DNA of 24,060 nucleotides. It comes from an uncultured Prevotellaceae bacterium (GTDB lineage: Bacteria; Bacteroidota; Bacteroidia; Bacteroidales; Bacteroidaceae). Every line of letters starts with the position of its first letter. The stretch's first letter is position 1. The notes under the pieces were generated by a model, which saw only the letters and a list, made by a program, of their open reading frames with translations, was not told the DNA's origin and searched no databases. The translations under genes were made by a program, and so were the position numbers. The stretch covers positions 1-24,060 of the forward strand of contig CALZJL010000005.1 of assembly GCA_945787625.1 (NCBI GenBank), read 5' to 3'. Below, in pieces: positions 16,351-24,060 of this stretch.

Positions 16351-17564
16351 AGGTCAAGGTAACTATCTTTAAAACCAAGGAAATACAATACGCCATCGAG
16401 ACCAATCGTATTGATAGACTGACGCGCATTGGCCACTACCCTCGGCTTGGCATGAAAGGCAATGCCGAGACCAGCAAGCGAAATCATAGGCAAATCATTA
16501 GCACCGTCCCCCACAGCAATAGTCTGCTCAAGGTCGACCTTCTCCACCTGAGCTATGAGACGCAGCAGTTCAGCCTTACGATGCCCATCGACAATTTCCC
16601 CCACATAGTTGCCCGTAAGCTTGCCGTCCGGCCCCACCTCAAGCTCGTTAGCATACACATAGTCTATGCCGAACTTACGCTGTATGTACTCACCGAAATA
16701 CGTAAATCCACCGCTGAGGATAGCTATCTTATAGCCATATTTCTTGAGGACAGACATCATGCGCTCCACACCCTCGGTGAAAGGGAGGTGCTCAGCAATA
16801 TCCTTCATGACGCTGACATCAAGCCCCTTGAGCATCTGACAACGGCGAGCAAACGACTCCTTGAAATCAATCTCGCCACGCATGGCAGACTCAGTAATAG
16901 CCGCGACCTGCTCATAGACCCCATGACGGCGAGCAAGCTCATCAATCACCTCAGTCTGAATAAGCGTAGAGTCCATATCGAAACAGATGAGCCTACGCAT
17001 ACGCCTATACATATTGTCGAGCTGGAAACTACAATCAATGTTCATCTCCGAACTGAGACTAAGCAAGTCAGCCTGAAGCTCGCCCCTGTCGCGGGGAGTG
17101 CCACGCAGCGAGAACTGAATGCAAGCCTTCATCCTCTCAGCAGGACGGACTATACTCTGACGTCCCGTCAGACGATTGATAGCATCTATATTGAGACCCT
17201 GCTCAGTAATCACCCTAGAGACAGCCTCAATCTGACGCGCTTCGAGTCGTCTGCCCAACACAGTCAAGATATAGCGGTTCTTACCCTGACGCGACACCCA
17301 CGCCTCGTACTGTTCGAGAGTGATAGGCTTGAAACGAATGTTCTCACCGAGCTCACTCGTCGTAAAAAGCAAATCCTTCATCATCGAGCCAGAGTGCTGC
17401 TCAGCCACACGCACGAGAATACCGAGACTCAACGTACTGTGTATGCCAGCCTGACCGATATCCTGGATATGCACATCGTAGCGCGCCAACACCCCCATGA
17501 GCCTGGCGACAATGCCCTCCCTATCCTGCCCCGTTATCTGTATGAGAATAATTTCTTCGTCCAT
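16347..17564 (-). CDS. serB: Phosphoserine phosphatase with ACT-like N-terminal regulatory half
   Basis: Catalyses the last step of serine synthesis, phosphoserine to serine. At 405 residues it has an N-terminal part of about 185 residues with an ACT domain near 5-75 (ITGQDREGIVARLM) and a second ACT-like stretch near 97-170. A HAD phosphatase domain follows: motif I CFDMDSTLIQTEVIDEL with Asp196 and Asp198, motif II LSGGF (283-287), Lys330 and motif IV VGDGANDLPM with Asp353. The ACT part suggests amino-acid feedback. It starts 9 bp after gdhA and overlaps the nuclease gene by 4 bp. Confidence 0.95.
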   Translation of the reverse strand: MDEEIILIQITGQDREGIVARLMGVLARYDVHIQDIGQAGIHSTLSLGILVRVAEQHSGSMMKDLLFTTSELGENIRFKPITLEQYEAWVSRQGKNRYILTVLGRRLEARQIEAVSRVITEQGLNIDAINRLTGRQSIVRPAERMKACIQFSLRGTPRDRGELQADLLSLSSEMNIDCSFQLDNMYRRMRRLICFDMDSTLIQTEVIDELARRHGVYEQVAAITESAMRGEIDFKESFARRCQMLKGLDVSVMKDIAEHLPFTEGVERMMSVLKKYGYKIAILSGGFTYFGEYIQRKFGIDYVYANELEVGPDGKLTGNYVGEIVDGHRKAELLRLIAQVEKVDLEQTIAVGDGANDLPMISLAGLGIAFHAKPRVVANARQSINTIGLDGVLYFLGFKDSYLDL

Positions 17565-17573
17565 AAATATACA

Positions 17574-18914
17574 TTATACTATACCCTGCGCCATCATCGC
17601 CTTAGCCACCTTCATGAAACCAGCGATATTGGCACCCTTGACATAGTTGATATACCCATCAGCCTCACGACCATGCTCCACACACTGCGAATGAATACCA
17701 TGCATAATTTCGTGCAAACGCTCGTCCACGTCCTTAGCACTCCAAGAGATATGCATAGCATTCTGGCTCATCTCAAGTCCGCTCGTAGCCACCCCACCAG
17801 CATTGACAGCCTTACCAGGAGCGTAGAGCATCTTATTGCCTACAAACAGCTCGATAGCCTCAGGCGTACAGCCCATATTGCTAATCTCACCAACACACAG
17901 CACCCCATTCTCACAGAGACGACGCGCATCATCACCATCGAGTTCATTCTGCGTAGCACACGGCAAAGCAATATCAACCTTCTGCTCCCACGGACGACGA
18001 TTAGGGAAGAACGTAGCAGAACCAAACACCTCAGCATACGGCGCCACGACATCATTACCGCTGGCACGCAATTCGAGCATATAATCAATCTTGTCGCCAC
18101 AGATACCCTCAGGATCATAGACATACCCATCAGGACCACTGATAGTGACAACCTTAGCCCCCAGCTGAGTAGCCTTGGTAGCAGCACCCCAAGCAACATT
18201 GCCAAAACCACTTATAGCAACCGTCTTCCCCTTGATATCAAGCCCCGCAGTCTGCAACATCTCGTTCACGAAATACAAGCCGCCAAACCCCGTAGCCTCA
18301 GGCCTCACGAGCGAGCCACCCCACTCCAAGCCCTTGCCAGTAAGTACACCACTGAAATCACGAGTGAGACGCTTGTACTGCCCGAAGAGATAGCCAATCT
18401 CACGCGCCCCGACCCCGATATCACCCGCAGGCACATCAATTTCAGGCCCAATATGACGAAACAGCTCACTCATGAAAGACTGGCAGAAACGCATTATCTC
18501 AGCATCGCTCTTGCCGCGCGGAGAGAAGTCAGACCCACCCTTACCCCCACCCATAGGGAGAGTCGTCAGCGCATTTTTGAACGTCTGTTCAAAGCCCAGA
18601 AACTTGAGAATACTCAGATTCACACTCGAATGAAAACGCAAGCCCCCCTTGTAAGGGCCGATGGCACTATTATACTGCACACGATAGCCAAGATTGACCT
18701 GCACCCTACCACTATCATCAACCCAAGGCACCCTAAAAGTGATGATACGCTCCGGCTCGACAAGACGCTCAATCAGCGAAGCACGCTCAAACTCAGGGTG
18801 CCTGTCGTAAACATCCTTAATACTGATAAGAACCTCATGCACAGCCTGCAGATACTCCTTCTCGCCAGGATGCCTAGCCTCCAACGAGCTCATAATTTTT
18901 GCGATGTCCATCAT
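17574..18914 (-). CDS. gdhA: Glutamate dehydrogenase (hexameric, probably NADP-dependent)
   Basis: Reversibly aminates 2-oxoglutarate to glutamate. The 446-residue length fits the small hexameric class. Visible are GPYKGGLRFH with substrate Lys89, LPMGGGKGGSDFSP with catalytic Lys125, VPAGDIGVG with Asp165 and the dinucleotide fold ISGFGNVAWG (234-243). The cofactor assignment follows from overall similarity to NADP-type enzymes and is less sure. Two Met open the frame (MMDIAK); either could start. It is the first gene of a tight unit with serB and the nuclease gene, and a good promoter precedes it. Glutamate is the amino donor for phosphoserine formation, which fits its pairing with serB. 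Confidence 0.96.
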   Translation of the reverse strand: MMDIAKIMSSLEARHPGEKEYLQAVHEVLISIKDVYDRHPEFERASLIERLVEPERIITFRVPWVDDSGRVQVNLGYRVQYNSAIGPYKGGLRFHSSVNLSILKFLGFEQTFKNALTTLPMGGGKGGSDFSPRGKSDAEIMRFCQSFMSELFRHIGPEIDVPAGDIGVGAREIGYLFGQYKRLTRDFSGVLTGKGLEWGGSLVRPEATGFGGLYFVNEMLQTAGLDIKGKTVAISGFGNVAWGAATKATQLGAKVVTISGPDGYVYDPEGICGDKIDYMLELRASGNDVVAPYAEVFGSATFFPNRRPWEQKVDIALPCATQNELDGDDARRLCENGVLCVGEISNMGCTPEAIELFVGNKMLYAPGKAVNAGGVATSGLEMSQNAMHISWSAKDVDERLHEIMHGIHSQCVEHGREADGYINYVKGANIAGFMKVAKAMMAQGIV

Positions 18915-18945
18915 AATCGTGACTATTTTTAAGTTATTGGCGACC

Positions 18946-18976
18946 CTAAATTACAATTATTTCACCACACGGCAAA
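18946..18976 (-). promoter_or_regulatory. Promoter of the gdhA-serB-nuclease unit
   Basis: Minus-strand TTTG (18973-18976), a 19-nt spacer and TAATTTAG (18946-18953), one base off TAnnTTTG. The leader would be about 25 nt. It lies just downstream of the terminator of the metallopeptidase gene. Confidence 0.7.
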
Positions 18977-18984
18977 ACAAAATT

Positions 18985-19023
18985 GCAAAATAAAACGGCT
19001 CGCAGCAACGTTCTGCAAGCCGT
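18985..19023 (-). terminator. Rho-independent terminator of the M6 metallopeptidase gene
   Basis: Inverted repeat 18995-19005 with 19013-19023 (ACGGCT...AGCCGT outer arms, one internal mismatch, 7-nt loop). Read on the minus strand it is followed by TTTTATTTTG. It starts 25 bp after the metallopeptidase stop. Confidence 0.85.
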
Positions 19024-19047
19024 ATATATCAAAATCGGACAAAAAAC

Positions 19048-20721
19048 TCAAAAGCCTATTTCGACCCTACCCCTACCCGTTTTGCAATCACGCAAGATGA
19101 AAAGCCCACGCCCAGAGGCAGCATTGACACGTTGACCAGCCACATTGTACACCACACACTCCCCACGAGCAGAATCCACGATATCCCCCACAGAAGTATC
19201 ATCATCACCCCCACCCATAAATTTAAACGAGATCGTATTATCATCATTCCTCACAATCTCAGTAATAGACTTATGCATCAGCAGTTCCCCATCAGAATTA
19301 GGATTGTACAACACAGCAGCAGGAGCCACACGATCCCCCTCACTACGAGCCTCATCAGTCAGAGCATTGTTGCCCCGAATCCCAAAAAACTCAATCACAT
19401 TAATCTCACCATCCTTGATATCCCTGCTCGTAAACGTATCCCTCAGAGGCCAAAAGTGACCAGCGAGCTCGCTGTAATACCTACGCTTCTCCTCAGCAGT
19501 AAACGAACTCCCCGACTTGAAATTGTCAAGCAATTCAAAATGCCCATTAGCAGGAACGATCGTAATACGCTGACGAGCAGGATCCACATTGACCATATTG
19601 CTACTCCACGCCCCCTCGTCCTCATCAATATGGTAAATCATCAGACCATCACCATACCTGTCACACAACGGCTTGTGCATCACATCACCCCCCACCCCAG
19701 CATAAGTACGATTTTCAAGAATATAATACTCCCCCCTGTCAGCCTCATTATAAACGACATACGCATCACCCCCAGCAGCGACAGACCTCAACGACGTCAC
19801 AGTCACAGGCTCCGTCAGCTCCTTCAGCGTAATCCAGCCAAAATAACTCTTCTCATAAGCCGTAAAAGCCGTAGGGCTAAAGCCCCCATTGACATACTCC
19901 CCATAGTCCATCAAGCTCCACACGTCCATACCAGGAGCCACATACCCACGCCCATTATTATCATACATATCAGGCAGCCCCAACATGTGCGACATCTCAT
20001 GCACACACACACCGATACCATTAAACACCCCCGTCTGCAGCAACTCCGGCACAAGCAGCTGCGTAGCATACGTCACCCCCCCAACACTCGCGGACACGTC
20101 CCAACAGCAAGCATGAGGCCCCGCTCCCCCCGTATTAGCCCCATCACCAGCAAAGACCACGATAACCCCATCGACCTTGCCATCGCCATCAGAATCAAAA
20201 TCCCCCACCCTATCCACAATCTGAGGAGCCAGAGCCGTCAGCGCAGCATTACGGAAGCCAGCCCTATTATTTTTCGCCGCCGCCCGCGTCATATTGACAG
20301 ACACCGGATTCAAGATATTGAAATGAGGAGTAAACAACCCCCTACTATTCTTCTCGAAATACTCATAGACAGAAAAAGCATTATGACCAATCTGCCCCAG
20401 CACATTCCGTCCGTTAAAGAACTTCTCAAACAAATCCTTCAACTCGCCCTCACTCGCAGCGACAGTCATTTCAGCATCACTAAAATTCGCAAGACACACC
20501 ACAATCTCAGGCGTCCCCATAGCCTTGAGAGCAGCATCCTTATGATTCAGCTTCACCCTCATCATATCCGAAGCCCCCATCGCCTCCCCATCACGCACGA
20601 CACAAGCCTCCCTCCTGACCCTCTGACGAAAATCCAAATCATCCTCCCCCCACACACCATCAGACTGCGCCCAAGCAGGCAAAGAAGCCAACAAAGCAGA
20701 CAAAATCAAAAAACCTTTCAT
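19048..20721 (-). CDS. Secreted M6-family (immune inhibitor A-like) zinc metallopeptidase
   Basis: A 557-residue exported peptidase. The ATG at 20721 starts a clear signal peptide (about 1-19, ending AWA before QSDG); the frame is open 14 codons further, but those overlap the promoter. The zinc site HEMSHMLGLPD gives His241, Glu242, His245 and Asp251, the M6 pattern HExxHxxGxxD. Upstream, DFDSDGDGKVDG (174-185) looks like an EF-hand calcium loop, and GDGANTGGAGPHACC (192-206) follows. The last 34 residues (VYNVAGQRV ... GRGLFILRD) resemble short C-terminal segments common on exported Bacteroidetes proteins; whether this is a sorting signal is unknown. It is a single-gene unit with its own promoter and terminator. 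Confidence 0.88.
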   Translation of the reverse strand: MKGFLILSALLASLPAWAQSDGVWGEDDLDFRQRVRREACVVRDGEAMGASDMMRVKLNHKDAALKAMGTPEIVVCLANFSDAEMTVAASEGELKDLFEKFFNGRNVLGQIGHNAFSVYEYFEKNSRGLFTPHFNILNPVSVNMTRAAAKNNRAGFRNAALTALAPQIVDRVGDFDSDGDGKVDGVIVVFAGDGANTGGAGPHACCWDVSASVGGVTYATQLLVPELLQTGVFNGIGVCVHEMSHMLGLPDMYDNNGRGYVAPGMDVWSLMDYGEYVNGGFSPTAFTAYEKSYFGWITLKELTEPVTVTSLRSVAAGGDAYVVYNEADRGEYYILENRTYAGVGGDVMHKPLCDRYGDGLMIYHIDEDEGAWSSNMVNVDPARQRITIVPANGHFELLDNFKSGSSFTAEEKRRYYSELAGHFWPLRDTFTSRDIKDGEINVIEFFGIRGNNALTDEARSEGDRVAPAAVLYNPNSDGELLMHKSITEIVRNDDNTISFKFMGGGDDDTSVGDIVDSARGECVVYNVAGQRVNAASGRGLFILRDCKTGRGRVEIGF

Positions 20722-20751
20722 ACGACACACAATAATTAGAACTATAGAGCG

Positions 20752-20783
20752 CGAAGTTAGCATTTTTTTCCGTCACAGGCAAA
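20752..20783 (-). promoter_or_regulatory. Promoter of the M6 metallopeptidase gene
   Basis: Minus-strand TTTG (20780-20783), a 20-nt spacer, then TAACTTCG (20752-20759), one base off TAnnTTTG. It is back to back with the tRNA-Ala promoter; the two -33 elements are only 17 bp apart. Confidence 0.7.
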
Positions 20784-20800
20784 AAAACTTCCCAAAAGAT

Positions 20801-20831
20801 TTTGTTATTTCGTCAAAACACCATAACTTTG
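20801..20831 (+). promoter_or_regulatory. Consensus Bacteroidota promoter of tRNA-Ala
   Basis: TTTG (20801-20804), 19 nt, TAACTTTG (20824-20831). This is a perfect match to the Bacteroidota pattern, about 20 nt before the mature tRNA. Confidence 0.88.
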
Positions 20832-20851
20832 CACCGCAAACCAAGCAAAAC

Positions 20852-20925
<74 letters not shown>

Positions 20926-20929
20926 CAAG

Positions 20930-20964
20930 AAAGAAGCAGTTCGAATCAACGAGCTGCTTCTTTT
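20930..20964. terminator. Bidirectional terminator between tRNA-Ala and malQ
   Basis: A 14-bp stem (20930-20943 with 20950-20963, one G-T pair) with a 6-nt loop. The arms run AAAGAAGCAG... and ...CTGCTTCTTT, so each strand ends in a T-rich side. It lies 4 bp after tRNA-Ala and 15 bp after the malQ stop and can serve both. Confidence 0.88.
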
Positions 20965-20978
20965 CATACCATATTGAC

Positions 20979-23669
20979 CTACTCCCTCTCCGCCCTCACG
21001 ATCAGCTCGCGAATCCTGGAGTTGAACCCCTCAGCCCCCATAAGATCCTCGATATTCAAGTGCATACGGTAGCGCCAGTAATGATTAGCATCAGCAGGCA
21101 CATTGATACGCTCCGCCAGAGCATCAGGATTACGCAAATCCTCATCAATCGACAACCAATCCTGCAACGAAATCAAGCACAACATCGAAGGCGAGAACAA
21201 ATGGCGCGCCACCACCTCCTCACAGAGCCACCCAGGCATCACCCGAGGCGCATCACCATCCTTCTGCAACACCTCACGCCAATACGCCTGCGTACGCTCA
21301 GCATCCTCCGTCCACCACTCCCTCAGCGTCGGCATATCATGCGTAAAGATCGTCACCACGCTACGATACGGATTATTCTCCAGACGCGCAAACCTCACCC
21401 CAAACGCCTTAGGCATAGTCTGAATCTCCAGCGAAAGAATCTTCAGCCTATCCATCACCCCCTGCACACAAGCAGGCACCATACCAAGATCCTCCGCACA
21501 GCACAACATCAACGTAGACTCCACCAGCGACGGCAGTTTCTCCATAGCCTGCTGCCCCCAGAAGTCATTATGCCTATGATAGTAGAAATGCTCATAAATA
21601 CGATCAAAAGCCACACGCTCCTCCTTAGAAACAGCCCCATAGACAAAAGTCCCACTCGCAGCGATACGCGGACACCAGCCATCCCCCACCCTCACGAACA
21701 ACACATTCTGCACAATCCTGCACAAAGCCCCACGCAAAGCCACAGCACGCGCATCATGCTTATCCGCGAAAAAGTCATACACCTTACGCTCAGAATCAAA
21801 AGCCTCACGAAGCTGATACCAATCAGGCCCAAGAGCCTCAAGACAAGTAGAGCGCAGCCACTCGACATCGGCAGGATCCGAAACCAACCTATGCAGATAC
21901 TTGTCAGTAATATACGGACGCGTAAACATACGCTCGCGCCACTCAAGCCCCCACCCCTCAATCTCCTCCACACTCATCGGCAGACACGGAGCAAAATGCC
22001 CCAGCAGCCCACTACGAGCCTCCACAGGAATCTCCCAGATACGGAAAAAGCCCAACACATGATCAATACGGTAAGCATCAAAATAGTCCGCCATCTTACG
22101 GAACCGATCAATCCACCACTGATAGCCATCAGCAGCCATACGCTCCCAATTATACGTAGGGAAGCCCCAATTCTGCCCGTCCACACTAAAATCATCAGGA
22201 GGAGCCCCCGCAGACCCATTCATATTGAAATAATGCGGTTCCTTCCACGCCTCCACACTCGTCCTCGAGATCCCAATCGGGATATCCCCCTTAAGAATCA
22301 CCCCACGGCTACGCGCATAGCGCGACACCGCCGAAAGCTGCTCATCAAGGATAAACTGCAGCCACGCATAAAAATCCACCTCACGCGCAAAACGCTGAGC
22401 ATAACGATACACCTCCTTATCATCATACACCGCCAGTTCCCCCCACGCAGCGAAATCACACGTCCCCTCCACATCACGCCTATGGCAGAACACACAATAC
22501 GGCGTAAGCCACGCCTCATTCTTCTTTCTGAAGCTCTTAAACGCAGCCCCCGAAATCACGAACTCCCCCTCCTGCACATACAGACGCCTCAGATAGTCCA
22601 TCTTGAGCCCCCACACACGCTCATAATCCAACTGAGGCAACGCATTCACCGCCTTACGCTCCGCCTCATAACGCCACATAAACTCACCATCACAAATCGC
22701 AGCAAGCTGGCTAATATCAATATACATCGGATGCAAAGCATAAATACTAATAGCACTATACGGATAGCAATCACGCCACGAGCCAGACTGCGTCGTATCA
22801 TAAACAGGCAGCAGCTGAATCACCCTCATACCCGAAGTCAAAGCCCAATCCACCATCAACCTCAAATCCCCCATATCACCCACACCCTGACTATGCCAGC
22901 TACGCATCGAAAACAACGGACACACCACCCCCGCAGCCTTCCAATGCTTATCCGTCATACGAATACGGCGATCCCACACCACATGCACCGTAGCACGAGC
23001 CACAGCCCCATCAAACACCCTATTCTCCCCCATCTCCCAAGCCACCACCTCCCCCGAAGCCTCGTCCATGACGACAAACTTATACTCAAACGGCGTCCTC
23101 AGCCCCATAGCATCCAGACTCAGACACCACTCATGCAATCCCCCCCTCATCATCACCAAAGCCCTCTGCGGCAACCACTCCCCCAACTGCGGCGTCGAGC
23201 CCACCAAAGCAAGGCACTGCCCCCTGAGCAACTGCGGAGCCTGCACCCTAAACACCAACGTACTGTCATAGTAATTAATCATCGGGCGAGCAGTAAAATT
23301 CTGCTGCACACTATGCACATACGCCGACGAATAAAGATGATTCAACACAGGCATATCCCTCCAGTAATCCTCCGACACAAACGTCCTGTCACGATGATAC
23401 GGGAAACAACGAGGCACCCCATCCCACTCACGCCTCAACACCACGAGCCTTCCCCCCTCATCACTACCGGCACACACCAGATACCTATACGTAAAAAAGT
23501 CAGCCTCCCTCTCGTTAATCACCACCTCCCCACTCCACACACGTCCGTCCGCCGTCGCCAACGGGCACACACAGACAAAATCAGCACCACGACGGCGCTG
23601 CACCCTCACCTCAACGCAGACCTCCTGTCCCCATGAAGTAATATATTCGAGATTTACCAGTAATTTCAT
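20979..23669 (-). CDS. malQ: 4-alpha-glucanotransferase with tandem CBM20 domains (DPE2-like)
   Basis: A GH77 amylomaltase that moves maltosyl or glucosyl chains between alpha-1,4-glucans. At 896 residues it is of the long type related to plant DPE2. Two N-terminal CBM20-like starch-binding domains lie at about 1-105 and 137-232; the second has the signature LVGSTPQLGEW (155-165). The GH77 barrel follows from about 245: AYRIDHVLGFF with nucleophile Asp536, CAEDLGMVP with acid/base Glu726, and FTHDMPTLREWW with Asp778. ILKGDIPIGISRTSVEAW (458-475) is another GH77 segment. The start at 23669 gives the typical short MKLLVNLEY opening of the first CBM20. The coding strand is extremely G/T-rich. 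It is a single-gene unit with a possible promoter at 23694. Confidence 0.95.
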   Translation of the reverse strand: MKLLVNLEYITSWGQEVCVEVRVQRRRGADFVCVCPLATADGRVWSGEVVINEREADFFTYRYLVCAGSDEGGRLVVLRREWDGVPRCFPYHRDRTFVSEDYWRDMPVLNHLYSSAYVHSVQQNFTARPMINYYDSTLVFRVQAPQLLRGQCLALVGSTPQLGEWLPQRALVMMRGGLHEWCLSLDAMGLRTPFEYKFVVMDEASGEVVAWEMGENRVFDGAVARATVHVVWDRRIRMTDKHWKAAGVVCPLFSMRSWHSQGVGDMGDLRLMVDWALTSGMRVIQLLPVYDTTQSGSWRDCYPYSAISIYALHPMYIDISQLAAICDGEFMWRYEAERKAVNALPQLDYERVWGLKMDYLRRLYVQEGEFVISGAAFKSFRKKNEAWLTPYCVFCHRRDVEGTCDFAAWGELAVYDDKEVYRYAQRFAREVDFYAWLQFILDEQLSAVSRYARSRGVILKGDIPIGISRTSVEAWKEPHYFNMNGSAGAPPDDFSVDGQNWGFPTYNWERMAADGYQWWIDRFRKMADYFDAYRIDHVLGFFRIWEIPVEARSGLLGHFAPCLPMSVEEIEGWGLEWRERMFTRPYITDKYLHRLVSDPADVEWLRSTCLEALGPDWYQLREAFDSERKVYDFFADKHDARAVALRGALCRIVQNVLFVRVGDGWCPRIAASGTFVYGAVSKEERVAFDRIYEHFYYHRHNDFWGQQAMEKLPSLVESTLMLCCAEDLGMVPACVQGVMDRLKILSLEIQTMPKAFGVRFARLENNPYRSVVTIFTHDMPTLREWWTEDAERTQAYWREVLQKDGDAPRVMPGWLCEEVVARHLFSPSMLCLISLQDWLSIDEDLRNPDALAERINVPADANHYWRYRMHLNIEDLMGAEGFNSRIRELIVRAERE

Positions 23670-23693
23670 ACCATAAGCATTAATTCAACACCA

Positions 23694-23701
23694 CAAAGTT
23701 A
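23694..23701 (-). promoter_or_regulatory. Putative -7 element of the malQ promoter
   Basis: Minus-strand TAACTTTG, a full TAnnTTTG match, about 25 nt before the malQ ATG. The matching -33 position holds only TTCT or TCTG, so the upstream element is weak. The rest of the gap to the XRE gene (23702-23837) is A/C-rich on the plus strand and holds a 9-bp direct repeat, CATCATGCA, at 23803-23811 and 23821-23829. Confidence 0.6.
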
Positions 23702-23837
23702 ACAGAATTAAAGATATGGCAGAATCGACATTAACACAAATTAAAACTTGCTATCAAGAATTACAAACATTTAACACACACATACAGCACACCCACAGAC
23801 ATCATCATGCACGTGAGCACCATCATGCAAGACAAGC

Positions 23838-24041
23838 TCAGTCTTCAGACACGACCCTCAATTCCAATCCCAAAGCATCCGTAATTTTGAGAACATTCGC
23901 CAGCGACAAATTATGCTTCCCATTCTCAAACTCGCTGATTGTGCTCTTGTTGATTCCAGCCATTTCCGCCAACTCAACAAGGTTGATACCCTTAGATTTT
24001 CTTGCCGCTTTGATAGCCGTACAGATTTCCAGTTGTGTCAT
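23838..24041 (-). CDS. Small XRE/Cro-CI-type helix-turn-helix regulator
   Basis: A 67-residue protein that is essentially one HTH domain. The helix-turn-helix falls at about 20-45 (LVELAEMAGINKSTISEFENGKHNLSL), with the usual ENG turn after the recognition helix and a C-terminal helix LANVLKITDALGLEL. It resembles HipB-like antitoxins and stand-alone XRE regulators. No hipA-like gene follows: the next minus-strand gene is malQ, 168 bp away, so it is not shown to be part of a toxin-antitoxin pair here. The ATG is at 24039-24041; minus-strand CTTTG at the window edge could be the end of a -7 element whose remainder is outside. Confidence 0.85.
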   Translation of the reverse strand: MTQLEICTAIKAARKSKGINLVELAEMAGINKSTISEFENGKHNLSLANVLKITDALGLELRVVSED

Positions 24042-24060
24042 AATTTATTTTTTAGCAAAG

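Noticed and set aside
23838..24041. hipBA toxin-antitoxin module
   Set aside because: Only the HipB-like HTH is present; no HipA kinase follows on the same strand within the window.
23716..24060. A plus-strand frame open from ATG 23716 to the window edge (115 codons), antisense to the XRE gene
   Set aside because: His-rich low-complexity start, then the complement of a real HTH gene; no family resemblance and no promoter seen. Probably chance, although its end lies outside the window.

Overview
The window looks like a chromosomal housekeeping region of a Bacteroidales bacterium (phylum Bacteroidota; Prevotella/Muribaculaceae-like is a guess). Three things support this. Several promoters match the Bacteroidota pattern TTTG-N19/20-TAnnTTTG and there are no strong Shine-Dalgarno sequences. 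The gene families are typical of the group: an OmpP1/FadL-type barrel next to PrmA, a eukaryote-type branching enzyme, a MalQ with two CBM20 domains, SerB with an ACT-like N-terminal half, and adjacent pyrB and pyrI. GC content is near 50%. I see no phage, IS element, integrase, CRISPR array or defence locus.

Layout, left to right. Positions 1-222 hold tRNA-Gly(CCC) on the minus strand with its own promoter and terminator. From 223 to 10017 eight minus-strand genes follow with gaps under 50 bp. In transcription order they are: a secreted MORN-repeat protein, a YhcH/YjgK/YiaL-family protein, glgB, a five-helix membrane protein of unknown function, a class I aminotransferase, a LolC/E-like permease, prmA and an outer-membrane OmpP1/FadL-like protein. 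One good promoter (10044-10074) precedes the set. From 10137 to 13956 the minus-strand order is pyrB, pyrI and a class A penicillin-binding protein. A 205-bp divergent region separates pyrB from glyA (plus strand, 14162-15433). A perfect 15-bp hairpin at 15464-15502 lies between glyA and the convergent minus-strand unit gdhA-serB-S1/P1 nuclease (15532-18914). Then come an M6-family secreted metallopeptidase (minus), tRNA-Ala(GGC) (plus), malQ (minus) and a small XRE-type regulator at the right edge.

Functional links. GlgB and MalQ both remodel alpha-glucans. GdhA makes glutamate, SerB releases serine from phosphoserine and GlyA interconverts serine and glycine, so the centre is a glutamate/serine/glycine/one-carbon cluster. 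PyrB and PyrI form aspartate transcarbamoylase and share a likely transcript with a peptidoglycan synthase. The left block mixes envelope proteins with housekeeping enzymes.

The most striking signal is not a gene. The plus strand is strongly G/T-rich on the left, becomes neutral around glyA and is strongly C/A-rich on the right. A G-rich to C-rich change read 5'->3' is what a replication terminus produces, so I infer that the forks converge near 13.5-15.5 kb. I did not find a convincing dif site and I did not recognise an undescribed multi-gene system.
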